64,000 bases of DNA from NCBI RefSeq assembly GCF_000155735.2, contig NC_020908.1:1493001-1557000 (forward strand), in the 5' to 3' direction. Source of the stretch: Octadecabacter arcticus 238. GTDB taxonomy: Bacteria > Pseudomonadota > Alphaproteobacteria > Rhodobacterales > Rhodobacteraceae. This document shows, piece after piece, positions 1 through 7,715 of the stretch; position 1 is the first letter of the stretch, and the number at the start of each line of letters is the position of its first letter. A program made the position numbers and the translations under genes. The notes under the pieces are model-generated. The model did not search any database and was not told the DNA's origin. It was given only the letters and a program-made list of their open reading frames with translations.

Positions 1-364
1 AGTATTTGCCGCCTAAGAACAGCTTGCCGACACGTCGCCCGCAATGTCGCCCATTCATGACGCCAGGGCATCGAAAATAGGGCCGCTGATTGCCGTAGTG
101 ACAGTCTATGCGGGTTATGGGTATCGGTTGCGTTATCGGCTCCCAGTCGTCGCCGTTAAGCTGGATACGATAGCTTAAAACAAAGCTCGTTTCCGTGGCC
201 TTGCAGCCAATACTAGCCACCTGCTTTCCGTCGCGGGACCATTGCCAGTGACCTTGCCAGCCGGGGCGCAAACAGCCTTCGCGGTTCAATCGGTTCACAT
301 CTAGCGTTCGGCAGCCATCGGCTTTCCGCTTGCTGGCTGGTCGTCCTGATCCATAGCCGCCCAT
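1..364 (-). CDS. Cys-rich conserved hypothetical protein, cut by the window edge
   Basis: The minus strand read from an ATG at 364 stays open to the window edge (121 codons), and an AGGAGA box sits 6 bases before the start. The protein opens MGGYGSGR and ends in the window with a RCP...HCGRR block, which looks like half of a zinc ribbon whose second half lies outside. I know this opening only from uncharacterised proteins of alphaproteobacterial mobile elements, so no function is assigned. It lies at the far end of the integrase-led gene set that starts at 6142. Confidence 0.7.
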   Translation of the reverse strand, partial: MGGYGSGRPASKRKADGCRTLDVNRLNREGCLRPGWQGHWQWSRDGKQVASIGCKATETSFVLSYRIQLNGDDWEPITQPIPITRIDCHYGNQRPYFRCPGVMNGRHCGRRVGKLFLGGKY

Positions 365-426
365 TTTTAGTCTCCTAATATTTTCCGAAATCATTAACCA
401 ACTTTACGGTAATCGGTTCTCCGCCG

Positions 427-717
427 TCATGAGTCCAAAGGCGCGTTAGACATGTCGCGCAGCGCTGGTGAGGCGGTGTATATGGCCCACCTAGCTCCGT
501 CGTTATGTCGCCCGCGCCAACCGCACTTTTTGCAATGAAATCGCTCCTCAATTGCATTGAGGTGCGTAGAAGGCTGAAACTTTGAGAACAGTTGATAGGG
601 GGCAATCAGGTAGCGATGATTGCACTGCGGGCAGGACAGCTCAACAACGTCGGCAGGGCTTAGATTATCGAGCCTTATGTCGAACCGAAATCCTGTTGTT
701 TTTGGGGTCAGCGGCAT
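427..717 (-). CDS. Small zinc-ribbon hypothetical protein (96 aa)
   Basis: The frame is open from 876, but the stretch above 717 reads like random sequence, so I place the start at ATG 717 (MPLTPKTTGF). The protein has two CxxC pairs, C29-C32 and C62-C65, about 30 residues apart. This is the layout of a single treble-clef or zinc-ribbon domain. No catalytic motif is visible. No strong Shine-Dalgarno box precedes either start, which leaves the start uncertain. It follows the preceding minus-strand gene in the same direction and probably belongs to the same integrated element. Function unknown. Confidence 0.5.
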   Translation of the reverse strand: MPLTPKTTGFRFDIRLDNLSPADVVELSCPQCNHRYLIAPYQLFSKFQPSTHLNAIEERFHCKKCGWRGRHNDGARWAIYTASPALRDMSNAPLDS

Positions 718-913
718 TGGATCAAGATAGGTGTTTGGGTTGCAAACATGCAAGAACAAATAGTGAACACATGCGCGATTCCCCAAAATCTCTGAACTGC
801 GGATGCGTGAATTTTGCACTTCACATCCGTCAAAGACCTTTAAGCTCAGACTTCCGACTGCCCCCCGTCGCCCCAAAGCACATCAACAACCGCAGGACGC
901 AACTCTGCTCCAC

Positions 914-1111
914 TTAAAGCCGCTGGAAGAGCTGACCTTTGACCCCGATGGGTTAAGCGGCGGTCCGAATTTTGTTATTCAGCAATTAGGCAGGAATTTC
1001 AGCGCATACTTCGCAGGCATCACCGTGAGAGCAGGTAGAAACGACCTATACATGGTCAAAAGTGGCTTCATCAAAACCCTATTGGATGCTGCAATTGAGC
1101 TTCGGGCCTGA
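914..1111 (+). pseudogene. Remnant of a trypsin-like protease C-terminus
   Basis: Within a longer plus-strand open frame (from 803), only the last 65 codons look like protein. They contain FDPDGLSGGP followed by a short beta-rich stretch and FIKTLLDAA. GLSGGP resembles the GxSGGP motif around the catalytic serine of chymotrypsin-fold proteases, and residues after it fit the end of such a domain. The His and Asp parts and any credible start are missing, so I read it as a leftover 3' fragment. The region 718-913 and 1112-1219 shows nothing else. Confidence 0.35.
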
Positions 1112-1219
1112 TCTTTTACTTTCGCCCAATCAGTGAGCTTACTTCGCGCCGCCGCCTTACCGAAGGTATCCGGCCATGTCTGTATCTCCAATTTCTCTAT
1201 GGAGATTGATAGCATATTT

Positions 1220-2656
1220 TTACTGTCTACACTCGATGAAGCCCGTATAGGCCGACGCGATTTGGGCAATATCTACAGGCGCAACTGGAGCATCTGAAGT
1301 CCCTAGAACAGGCTCTACGCCGTTTTGAAACAGGAACAGTTTTGCAAGTTCACCACGAATTGCAAAATTTACGTTCTGGGGAATGTCGCCAGTGAGGTCT
1401 GCTACGTACTGTGCATCTAGCTTACTAACCACCACCCCGACGACTTCACCGTCAGCCGCAAGCAATGGCCCACCTGAATTTCCGGGCTGCACTGGTGCAG
1501 TGATTTGCATACCGCTCATATCGCCGCCGAAACCCAAGCTAGAAGAAACTGCTCCTCTTGTGACGTTTAAGCCTGAGAGCAACCCCGATAGCGGGAAGCC
1601 AACAACCGTAACATCTGAGTTAAGCCTTGCAGGGGCGGGTGAGAAGGTAGCAACAACATCACCGCTCCAGTCAGGGATTTGGAGAAGTGCAAGGTCGTAT
1701 TCTTCAGATTGTGATACGACGGAGGCTGGCAAGCCGTCGTAGGTCACCTGCACACAACCCTGCACGACGTGCGCATTGGTGAGTGCAAAGCCTTGAGAGC
1801 TGACAATAAAACCTGTTCCTGTGGAAATGCGGGCGACCTCGGGTGCGCTGACTTGAGCGGATTGTTGAGGCGCGTTGCTCGCGCTGTCTTGCTCGTTAAT
1901 GATAGCAAGCGTCTGCATAACAATCGTTTCTAGCGGGCCATCTCGCGTGATTGAGATATTTCTAGAGCTACCAACAGTAATGCTCGCGGCAACGGCATTT
2001 AAGATTGGAACGTCCTGCCTATCGGCTGACAACATTGCCGTATGCCATAGACCGTTGATGAAATTTGAGCGGGTGTAGAGAACGCTGCCGTCGTTACGTG
2101 TCGCACTCGTTACTGCCAGCGAGGGACGCCTAAGGATATAGAGTTCCGTCGATGACGAATGAACTGACTCTGTGTAATCATGAACATTCTGGACGGTTTG
2201 TCGGTCATTTATGCCAGTCGAGTATGAGAGGCTGCTAAACCGGTGACGCCAATTTACAAAATATTCTGTCGATGGGTCCGTCACAACTGCCGTGTAAGGG
2301 TAGAGCAAAGACAGACCGAAACTGTTCATTCTGAACATGCCCCACCCGTCGCGTTCAAAGAGGTCAATGAAGCTGAATGCTAAGAAAGCGAGATGCCATT
2401 CTTCCGCTGCCGAGCCAAATTCGGCTTGTGCGTAGCTTTCCATAGCCCGCTGACTTCGTGGTCCCCAATCCCCGTCAAGGAGACCGTCATAGTGGCCGTT
2501 AAAAGCAAGTGCGGTTTGCAGAAAGCGCTTGTCATCATAGGTCAGCGTTTCGGCTCTAAAGGATTGGAGCAAATCGCGGTAGTCTTGGGCGATTGCCCCA
2601 ATCGGCGCGAGGCATAGGCAACCAATGAAGGCTAAGAGACTTACAAATCTTCTCAT
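1220..2656 (-). CDS. Exported trypsin-like serine protease (S1C type) with N-terminal peptidoglycan-binding-like region
   Basis: This 478-aa protein starts at ATG 2656, 8 bases after a GAGG box; an ATG two codons earlier is too close to that box. Residues 1-24 form a signal peptide (hydrophobic LLAFIGCLCL, then AIAQ). Residues about 40-75 resemble a peptidoglycan-binding-like repeat (FNGHYDGLLDGDWGPRSQ). The C-terminal half is a chymotrypsin-fold domain with the full triad: His296 (TNAHVV), Asp321 (EYDLALL) and Ser394 (PGNSGGP). No PDZ domain follows, unlike DegP. It should act in the periplasm. The gene lies inside the integrase-led element, with a separate protease remnant just downstream; its substrate is unknown. 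Confidence 0.85.
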   Translation of the reverse strand: MRRFVSLLAFIGCLCLAPIGAIAQDYRDLLQSFRAETLTYDDKRFLQTALAFNGHYDGLLDGDWGPRSQRAMESYAQAEFGSAAEEWHLAFLAFSFIDLFERDGWGMFRMNSFGLSLLYPYTAVVTDPSTEYFVNWRHRFSSLSYSTGINDRQTVQNVHDYTESVHSSSTELYILRRPSLAVTSATRNDGSVLYTRSNFINGLWHTAMLSADRQDVPILNAVAASITVGSSRNISITRDGPLETIVMQTLAIINEQDSASNAPQQSAQVSAPEVARISTGTGFIVSSQGFALTNAHVVQGCVQVTYDGLPASVVSQSEEYDLALLQIPDWSGDVVATFSPAPARLNSDVTVVGFPLSGLLSGLNVTRGAVSSSLGFGGDMSGMQITAPVQPGNSGGPLLAADGEVVGVVVSKLDAQYVADLTGDIPQNVNFAIRGELAKLFLFQNGVEPVLGTSDAPVAPVDIAQIASAYTGFIECRQ

Positions 2657-2803
2657 GGTCATGACCTCGCCTGTATCGACTTTCAGGATGCACAATCGAT
2701 TATGCGGCTGCAATGGAAAATCTAAGATCAAAGCAGGGTGGTGTTTGGAAGTGACGCAATCGGTAGCGTACCTGTAGGAGTGGTAGTATTAGTGTTTCAT
2801 CTC

Positions 2804-2915
2804 AGAACCCGTCGGTTTGGCTGAATAGCCTTTGACGGGTTCTCAGGCGGACCTAGCGCATGGCCTCTGGTTCTGGAGCGGACCCGTCATGTTTGGTGAC
2901 GGGTCCGCCTGAGAA
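2804..2915. repeat. Cluster of three inverted repeats that share arms
   Basis: Three potential hairpins are packed into 112 bases around the stop codon of the HTH gene. Arms 2804-2813 and 2834-2843 are a perfect 10-base pair (AGAACCCGTC). Arms 2840-2853 and 2902-2915 are a perfect 14-base pair. Arms 2879-2889 and 2897-2907 form a perfect 11-base stem with a 7-base loop. Because arms overlap, the hairpins exclude each other. They could be a transcript end or an attenuator for the protease gene downstream; there is no clear T-run. Confidence 0.6.
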
Positions 2916-3307
2916 CCGTGTTCTGTTTTTCGGGGGCGTCGCCAGTGGTGCCAATCTTGTGTTGCGGCGTCCTTTCCTTTCGTTGTGTGCATGGGCTTCG
3001 TTGTCAGTCGCCAGTCATGGGCACGGCGTGAATACCAGTTGCCGCGCTTTTCCAGCTTCAGGAAACCCTTGGTCTCAAGTTCAACGAACGCGCGCTGAAC
3101 AGTCGCTTTGCCCAGTCCCAGATTTTCAGCCGCCTCATTGAGCGACAAATGCACTTTGCCGTTGTTCGATCCGTTGTAACGGGTGTGCAGTTCCAGCCAG
3201 ACTTTGACAGCGGCCCCCGAAAGGGACCGCCATGCTTCTGATTTGAGCTGCGCATAGGGAAGCGGCGTGTATTGCTCCTTTGCCGTATTGCGCTGGCTCT
3301 TACCCAT
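2843..3307 (-). CDS. Helix-turn-helix protein of an integrated element (154 aa)
   Basis: I place the start at ATG 3307 (MGKSQR) because a GGGGAGG box lies 9 bases upstream; the ATG at 3325 has none. Residues about 20-95 form a winged-helix domain: ALKSEAWRSL-type opening, LSLNEAAENLGLGKATVQRA as the HTH, then a beta wing ending WYSRRAHDW. The last 50 residues are basic and unstructured. Such proteins are common beside AlpA-type regulators in Rhodobacteraceae islands and may control or initiate element functions. It overlaps the next upstream small gene by 8 bases, so it is probably in one operon with it. Confidence 0.7.
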   Translation of the reverse strand: MGKSQRNTAKEQYTPLPYAQLKSEAWRSLSGAAVKVWLELHTRYNGSNNGKVHLSLNEAAENLGLGKATVQRAFVELETKGFLKLEKRGNWYSRRAHDWRLTTKPMHTTKGKDAATQDWHHWRRPRKTEHGSQADPSPNMTGPLQNQRPCARSA

Positions 3308-3440
3308 GCAATGCGGCCTCCCCATGAGCCAAGAGGACGTAAGTGCGGGCGCTGGGCGCTGACAGCCCGTGTTTGCGCATGATGCGTCTCACGGCGGCTG
3401 GGAGGGGTGCTGCGCGCTTATCTCTGCTTTCATCCTTCAT
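3300..3440 (-). CDS. Small basic hypothetical protein (46 aa)
   Basis: ATG at 3440 follows a GGAGG box by 7 bases, and the 46-aa product starts MKDESRDKRAAPLPAAV and contains RRIMRKHGLSAPSARTY, a short helix-turn-helix-like segment. It overlaps its upstream neighbour by 4 bases and its downstream neighbour by 8, which supports translation as part of an operon. Very small proteins with this pattern occur beside integrases in related bacteria. Function unknown. Confidence 0.55.
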   Translation of the reverse strand: MKDESRDKRAAPLPAAVRRIMRKHGLSAPSARTYVLLAHGEAALHG

Positions 3441-3727
3441 TGCGCGGCCTCCACATGAAAGTCGCCTGCAATGACCGTGCTGCGTAGCCTGTAGCGGGCG
3501 TGAAATCCTGGATAATCGCCGCAGTGTTCCTCCAGCTCTGTGTCGATGGTGAAACCCACATCCCGCAATGAGTGGATGTATGCAGCAAGCCGCAAAGAAG
3601 GGTTTTCTAAGGGGGTGATGCCTTGGGATTTGGCACACATTAGGGCGTGCATGGTCTGGCCCATGCGACCTGACAGCGAGATATAGCGGGGGCGTTCGCC
3701 GCCCATCAAAGTGACGTCAATATTCAT
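3437..3727 (-). CDS. Winged-helix DNA-binding protein (96 aa)
   Basis: The start at ATG 3727 is 6 bases after a GAGG box; the ATG four codons earlier is less well placed. The central part (GITPLENPSLRLAAYIHSLRD then VGFTIDTELE and ARYRL) matches the short winged-helix fold of the HTH_39 type that is frequent in phages and islands. Residues at the N-terminus (VTLMGGERPRYISLSGRMGQ) are less typical. It is in line with the AlpA-like gene upstream and the small genes downstream, so it probably helps control the element. Confidence 0.7.
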   Translation of the reverse strand: MNIDVTLMGGERPRYISLSGRMGQTMHALMCAKSQGITPLENPSLRLAAYIHSLRDVGFTIDTELEEHCGDYPGFHARYRLRSTVIAGDFHVEAAQ

Positions 3728-3825
3728 GATAAACCTCATGGAAAGTTGAGGCGCGATACGTTAGGACTTGTGTTGCTTAGACTGCCCAGCGCCCGCGCCA
3801 GTTTCAAAACTGCGTGGGCGTTGTT

Positions 3826-4020
3826 CTATTTACGGGCGGGGACCGCGCTAGGGCGGTCTGCCAGCCATGCAAGGACGGCGCTTTCGGGCCATGCGACAGC
3901 ACGGCGACCGATACGGATAGGGCGGGGGAAGTCTCCGCTGCCCATCATTGCATAAAGACTTGAGCGGCTAAGACCAGTTGCGGCTTCAACGGCGGGGCGG
4001 CGTAGGTGATTTTCTGGCAC
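3826..4020 (-). CDS. AlpA-family regulator / excisionase-like protein
   Basis: The 64-aa product starts at a GTG (4020) with AAGGA 8 bases upstream. It carries the compact AlpA/MerR-like helix-turn-helix: RRPAVEAATGLSRSSLYAMM, then FPRPIRIGRRAVAWPESAVLAWL. Proteins of this family activate or assist excision of integrated elements and typically sit next to the integrase, as here. The stretch 3728-3825 and 4021-4175 shows no gene. Confidence 0.85.
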   Translation of the reverse strand: MPENHLRRPAVEAATGLSRSSLYAMMGSGDFPRPIRIGRRAVAWPESAVLAWLADRPSAVPARK

Positions 4021-4175
4021 GTCGCGGTTCCTTTCGGGATAATGCGGCTGTGCTGGTAATATGTGCCAGTCCCACTGGAATTTTTAGAACGTCAAAAGCG
4101 TCAGAACCCAATTTCAGATATTGTCGAAGAAATCTTGCAGTTTAGTCGTACATTTGAGGTCAGATGATGATTTTG

Positions 4176-4922
4176 TCATGGGGTTTTGTCGGGAATTGTA
4201 TTCCAAGCACGCTGAATAGTCCTCTCACTGGCTTCTTCACCCTCATCTTTGAGCGCGCGTTGAATGTTCTTCCAAGGTGGTCTCAAAGAACGGTCAGGGT
4301 ACAAAACGCGTAAACGTTCAGCAATTTTCGGTATCCGAGGTGGCCGCCCGACTTTCTCTGTATCATTCAGTACATCAGGCTTTCCAACCGACCAAATTTT
4401 GGCAGCTTGTTGAATTTGTTCTTCATTGCGGGGGACATCCTCCGTAATAATAGATAGTCCCCAACCTTCAAAATCTCTTAACCGATGCGCAAAGGATGAA
4501 AAAAGTTCGAATTCCTCAGGGTCGAGGTTTGCTTCAAACACTTTGGCGGCAAGGTTTTCCCAGAGGGCAAGCGTTACAAAAAAGTGGGTGGGGTGTATAA
4601 AAATCAATCCTAATTCGTTTGATGAAAATCCAAGTGCCGCTTTGGCCCCTGGGTATAATGAACCTCTTTCTAAAATTACGCTTGAAATGCACAGCGTTGT
4701 TCCTTTGTTTGAGGTGACAGCCAGCGAACCACATTCTTCAAGAATACTATTAAACAAAGTTTCTGACATCCAACTCAACATTCGTCTGGTTGATGCTTCA
4801 TCAGGAAAGTTCATGTGTGGGAAGAACCGTCTGATATCGGAATCGGAAAATGTTGCTTGGGTTAATTCGTCTACCCAGAGCCAAACCTCTGCTAGACCTG
4901 TTCGTCCTTCTGGCCAAATCAT
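4176..4922 (-). CDS. Hypothetical protein following the integrase (248 aa)
   Basis: The ATG at 4922 overlaps the last codons of the integrase gene, which implies coupled translation. The first 165 residues show no motif I recognise. The last 60 (KVGRPPRIPKIAERLR, then RPPWKNIQRALKDEGEEASERTIQRAW) look like a C-terminal DNA-binding helix-turn-helix. A role tied to the element is inferred from the overlap only. Confidence 0.6.
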   Translation of the reverse strand: MIWPEGRTGLAEVWLWVDELTQATFSDSDIRRFFPHMNFPDEASTRRMLSWMSETLFNSILEECGSLAVTSNKGTTLCISSVILERGSLYPGAKAALGFSSNELGLIFIHPTHFFVTLALWENLAAKVFEANLDPEEFELFSSFAHRLRDFEGWGLSIITEDVPRNEEQIQQAAKIWSVGKPDVLNDTEKVGRPPRIPKIAERLRVLYPDRSLRPPWKNIQRALKDEGEEASERTIQRAWNTIPDKTP

Positions 4923-6142
4923 TTAGCTATCCTAACAAGAACCGCGCTCGAAGGCTCAGCAACGAAGCAACTCCATTGTTCCATCAGTTTTCTACGCTTT
5001 TCAAACAAGTCAGACCTCGCATAGGCCGCCTCTGCCTTATTCTGAATACTATGTGCCAATGCTGCCTCCGACACTTCGCGGGCGGTGGTGGTGCGTTCCT
5101 GACACCAAGTTTTGAAGGACGTACGGAACCCGTGAACGTCCACGTCATATCCAAGCCCTTTGACCAACTTCGATAGAGTCATATCTGACAGCGGGTTGCC
5201 CGTGGTGCTTGGGAAAACCAATCCAGTTCCATCGTCCAGCGCCTTGGCTGCTTCTAATACTTCGACAGCGCGGCCTGACAGGGGGATGCGGTGTTCTTTG
5301 CTTGCTTTCATGCGCTGGGCGGGGATGGTCCATTCTGCCTTCGCGAGATCAATCTCTGACCATTCGGCCAAGCGCACCTCGCCAGACCGACAGGCGGTCA
5401 AAACAGTGAGCTCTAGTGCAAGTTTGGTGGCATTGAACGCACGGGAGCTGCGAACAGCAACCAGACAGCCTGAAACCTCATCGTACGGCAAGGATTTACG
5501 GTGCTTCACGGGTTGTTTCTGTTTGGGCAGTGCTTGCGAAATTGCCCCCGCTGGGTTGTCCTGTCTCCAGCCGTTCGCAACAGCCCACTTCATGACCGTG
5601 CCGATACGTTGGCGAACCCGTTTGGCAGTTTCGGGCTTTTCAAGCCAGATTGGTTGCAACACAGCCAGCACGTCCGCCGTTGTGACCTCTGATACCTTAA
5701 GATTGCTCATGCGGGGGAAGGTATATGTCTCTAAAGTAGAGAGGAATTGAGCGGCGTGTTTTTTGTTGCGCCATGTTGGTTCATGGATTTTGTGGACCTT
5801 GCGGGATGCTTCCTCAAACGTCAGCAGCGCCTCTGAGGTGCGTTTAGCCTGTAGCGGGTCTCCGCCTGCACGGGCCAGCTTGCGGTTCTCCAACGCCGTT
5901 TCCCGCGCCTCTGCTAGGCTCACAAGAGATGCACTGCCTAATCCAATCTCGGTTCGCTTGCCACGAACCACAATGCGTTGAACCCAACGCTTTGCGCCTG
6001 AAGTAACTACTTTGAGAAACAGACCGTGACCGTCGTTGTATTTGCCGGGTGTGGTCGCTGTGCGGACGAATGCTGCCGACAGCGCCTTGTTAGGGTGCTT
6101 GTTCGGTTCGGTCCGTTCGATTTCCTGATTTGCGTCCGCCAT
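4919..6142 (-). CDS. Tyrosine recombinase (P4-type integrase with N-terminal DUF4102-like domain)
   Basis: The product (407 aa from ATG 6142, which follows a GGGGGA box; ATG 6154 lacks one) has the three parts of a P4-type integrase. An arm-binding domain comes first (GLFLKVVTSGAKRWVQRIV, then RTEIGLGSASLVSLAEAR), then a SAM-like core-binding domain and the catalytic domain. Catalytic residues visible are Arg in TACRSGEVR, His-x-x-Arg in HGFRTSFK, His in LAHSIQ and the nucleophile Tyr in AEAAYARSDLFEKRR. It should integrate and excise the minus-strand element. No tRNA target is visible next to it. Confidence 0.92.
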   Translation of the reverse strand: MADANQEIERTEPNKHPNKALSAAFVRTATTPGKYNDGHGLFLKVVTSGAKRWVQRIVVRGKRTEIGLGSASLVSLAEARETALENRKLARAGGDPLQAKRTSEALLTFEEASRKVHKIHEPTWRNKKHAAQFLSTLETYTFPRMSNLKVSEVTTADVLAVLQPIWLEKPETAKRVRQRIGTVMKWAVANGWRQDNPAGAISQALPKQKQPVKHRKSLPYDEVSGCLVAVRSSRAFNATKLALELTVLTACRSGEVRLAEWSEIDLAKAEWTIPAQRMKASKEHRIPLSGRAVEVLEAAKALDDGTGLVFPSTTGNPLSDMTLSKLVKGLGYDVDVHGFRTSFKTWCQERTTTAREVSEAALAHSIQNKAEAAYARSDLFEKRRKLMEQWSCFVAEPSSAVLVRIAK

Positions 6143-6143
6143 T

Positions 6144-6178
6144 ACGTCCCCCATTCATATCTGGAATATGGGGGACGT
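6144..6178. promoter_or_regulatory. Perfect inverted repeat at the integrase start
   Basis: Arms ACGTCCCCCAT (6144-6154) and ATGGGGGACGT (6168-6178) are exact reverse complements, 13 bases apart. The repeat lies immediately before the preferred integrase start codon and covers its ribosome-binding box. It could be an operator or an RNA hairpin limiting integrase translation. Confidence 0.5.
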
Positions 6179-6429
6179 CACAGGAACAATCAAGACGCCA
6201 TTTGAACGTAACAGATTGTTTTTAAGATGTTTTCGGTATGGTCTGGAACTGGAGTAGGCGGACTGTCTCTCCGCCAATTGCCCTACATTGCACACCACTT
6301 AAGTATCTGAAAATACCTATTTTATTAAAGTTTTATGGATATTTGTCTCTTTGTGAGTCCCGTTTTTACTTTCCACAAACGGGATTAAAGCCACCGGCTT
6401 CCAGCCGGTCCGCTTTAGCGTAATGTACT

Positions 6430-6498
6430 ATAATCTTCCCTCTCATTTTTAAGACCCCGCGAAGCGGTAAGGGTCTTAAAAATGAGAGGGAAGATTAT
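6430..6498 (+). promoter_or_regulatory. 28-bp perfect hairpin masking the tnpA start
   Basis: Bases 6430-6457 and 6471-6498 are exact reverse complements over 28 positions with a 13-base loop. The right arm contains the GAGGG ribosome-binding box and the first two bases of the tnpA ATG (6497). In IS200 such a stem blocks ribosome access and keeps transposition low; here the arms are perfect, so the same role is likely. Confidence 0.75.
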
Positions 6499-6916
6499 GA
6501 TCTATTCCACAGGAAGCCATACCAAATTTTATCACCGGTTTCACGTCGTCTGGACAACAAAATACCGATACAAAGTTATGCGCGGTGAGATGCGTGAGCG
6601 TATCCGTGAAATCATTATCCAAACATGCCAAGAACTTGGCGTGCATATTGAGAAGGGCGTATTGTCGACCGATCACGTCCACATGTTCATATCGGTCCCG
6701 CCTCAGATAGCATTGTCAAAGGTGATGATGCGGATCAAGGGACGCTCGTCTTATAAGATACAGCGCGAGTTTCCCGAACTGCGCAAACGGTACTGGGGCC
6801 AGCGGTTTTGGGCTCGCGGATTTTTCTCAACAACCAGCGGCAATGTCACTGACGCTGTCATACTTCAGTATCTTGAATTACATTCAAAAAGGGAACCTAC
6901 CGGCGTCAGCCGGTAG
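6497..6916 (+). CDS. tnpA: TnpA, HUH (Y1) transposase of IS200/IS605 family
   Basis: The 139-aa protein has normal length for the family. It contains the HUH motif (STDHVHMFISVPP) that binds the divalent metal, and the C-terminal helix with the nucleophile tyrosine (AVILQYLELHSK). The start at ATG 6497 (MIYSTGSHTKFYHRF) is preferred over 6482 because GAGGG is placed before it. It nicks and joins single-stranded DNA at the hairpin ends. The reading frame is intact, so the element may still be active. Confidence 0.92.
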   Translation: MIYSTGSHTKFYHRFHVVWTTKYRYKVMRGEMRERIREIIIQTCQELGVHIEKGVLSTDHVHMFISVPPQIALSKVMMRIKGRSSYKIQREFPELRKRYWGQRFWARGFFSTTSGNVTDAVILQYLELHSKREPTGVSR

Positions 6917-7707
6917 TCGTTCAGTATACATTGCACGTTACACTTCGATATACTTTGCAAGTAGGTAAAAGGGGCTTGTTATGATCAAGATGCGCGGTAA
7001 ATCCTTCCAGCTCTATAAGCGAGTGCCTAAGCGCTATGCATCGATTGAAAGCCGGACTTTTGTTTGGCTGTCTCTGCATACCGATTCAAAGTCATTGGCT
7101 GAAGGCAAAGCGACCGGTGCATGGTCGCAGTTCATCGAGGCATGGGAAGCGCGGTTGGCTGGTGATCAAGTCGATGCGGTGAAGCGTTTCGACGCGGCAA
7201 GGGAATTGGCAGCTGTGCGTGGGTTCCGATATCTGGACGTTGGCAAGGTTGCTGATCTACCGCTTAAGGAGATTATCGATAGGTTCAAAGCGGTGCCGAT
7301 AACAAGCGGGGGAATTCCGGATCGTCTCGAGGCAGCTGCGGTGCTTGGTGGGGCTGGTGCAAGCGCTTTAACTGTTAGCGCGGCTCTTGATCTGTATTGG
7401 ACGCTTGCCGCGGACAAGACGCTTGGCAAATCAACCGATCAGATGCGGCGCTGGAAAAATCCAAGGATCAAGGCTGTGAAAAACTTTATCGCGGTCGTGG
7501 GTGATAAAGCGATCAGCGAGATTACCGGTGATGATATGTTAGAGTTTCGTGTTTGGTGGTGGGATCGGATATCCGCTGGCGAGGTCAGCACCAACGCCGC
7601 CAACAAAGACTTAATCCACTTCGGTGACGTTCTTAAAACCGTAAACCGCATGAAGCGGCTGGGGCTTGTGCTGCCCTTGTCCGATCTGTCGTTTAAGAAT
7701 GGTGAGG

Positions 7708-7715
7708 CAGGAACG
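7708..7715. repeat. Target-site duplication, left of IS256 copy 1
   Basis: CAGGAACG here is repeated at 9153-9160 on the other side of the element. Eight bases is the usual duplication for IS256-family insertions. Confidence 0.95.

Larger units (their letters stand above)
6387..6916 (+). mobile_element. IS200/IS605-type single-strand transposon (tnpA only)
   Basis: A Y1-transposase gene is flanked by two subterminal hairpins, as in IS200-group elements. The left hairpin is at 6387-6416 (ACCGGC stem, TTCCA loop, extended by AAAGC/GCTTT). The right one is at 6897-6916 (8-base stem CTACCGGC, loop GTCA) and overlaps the tnpA stop codon. No terminal inverted repeats or target duplication are expected for this family. 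Exact cleavage sites cannot be read directly, so the ends are approximate. Confidence 0.8.
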
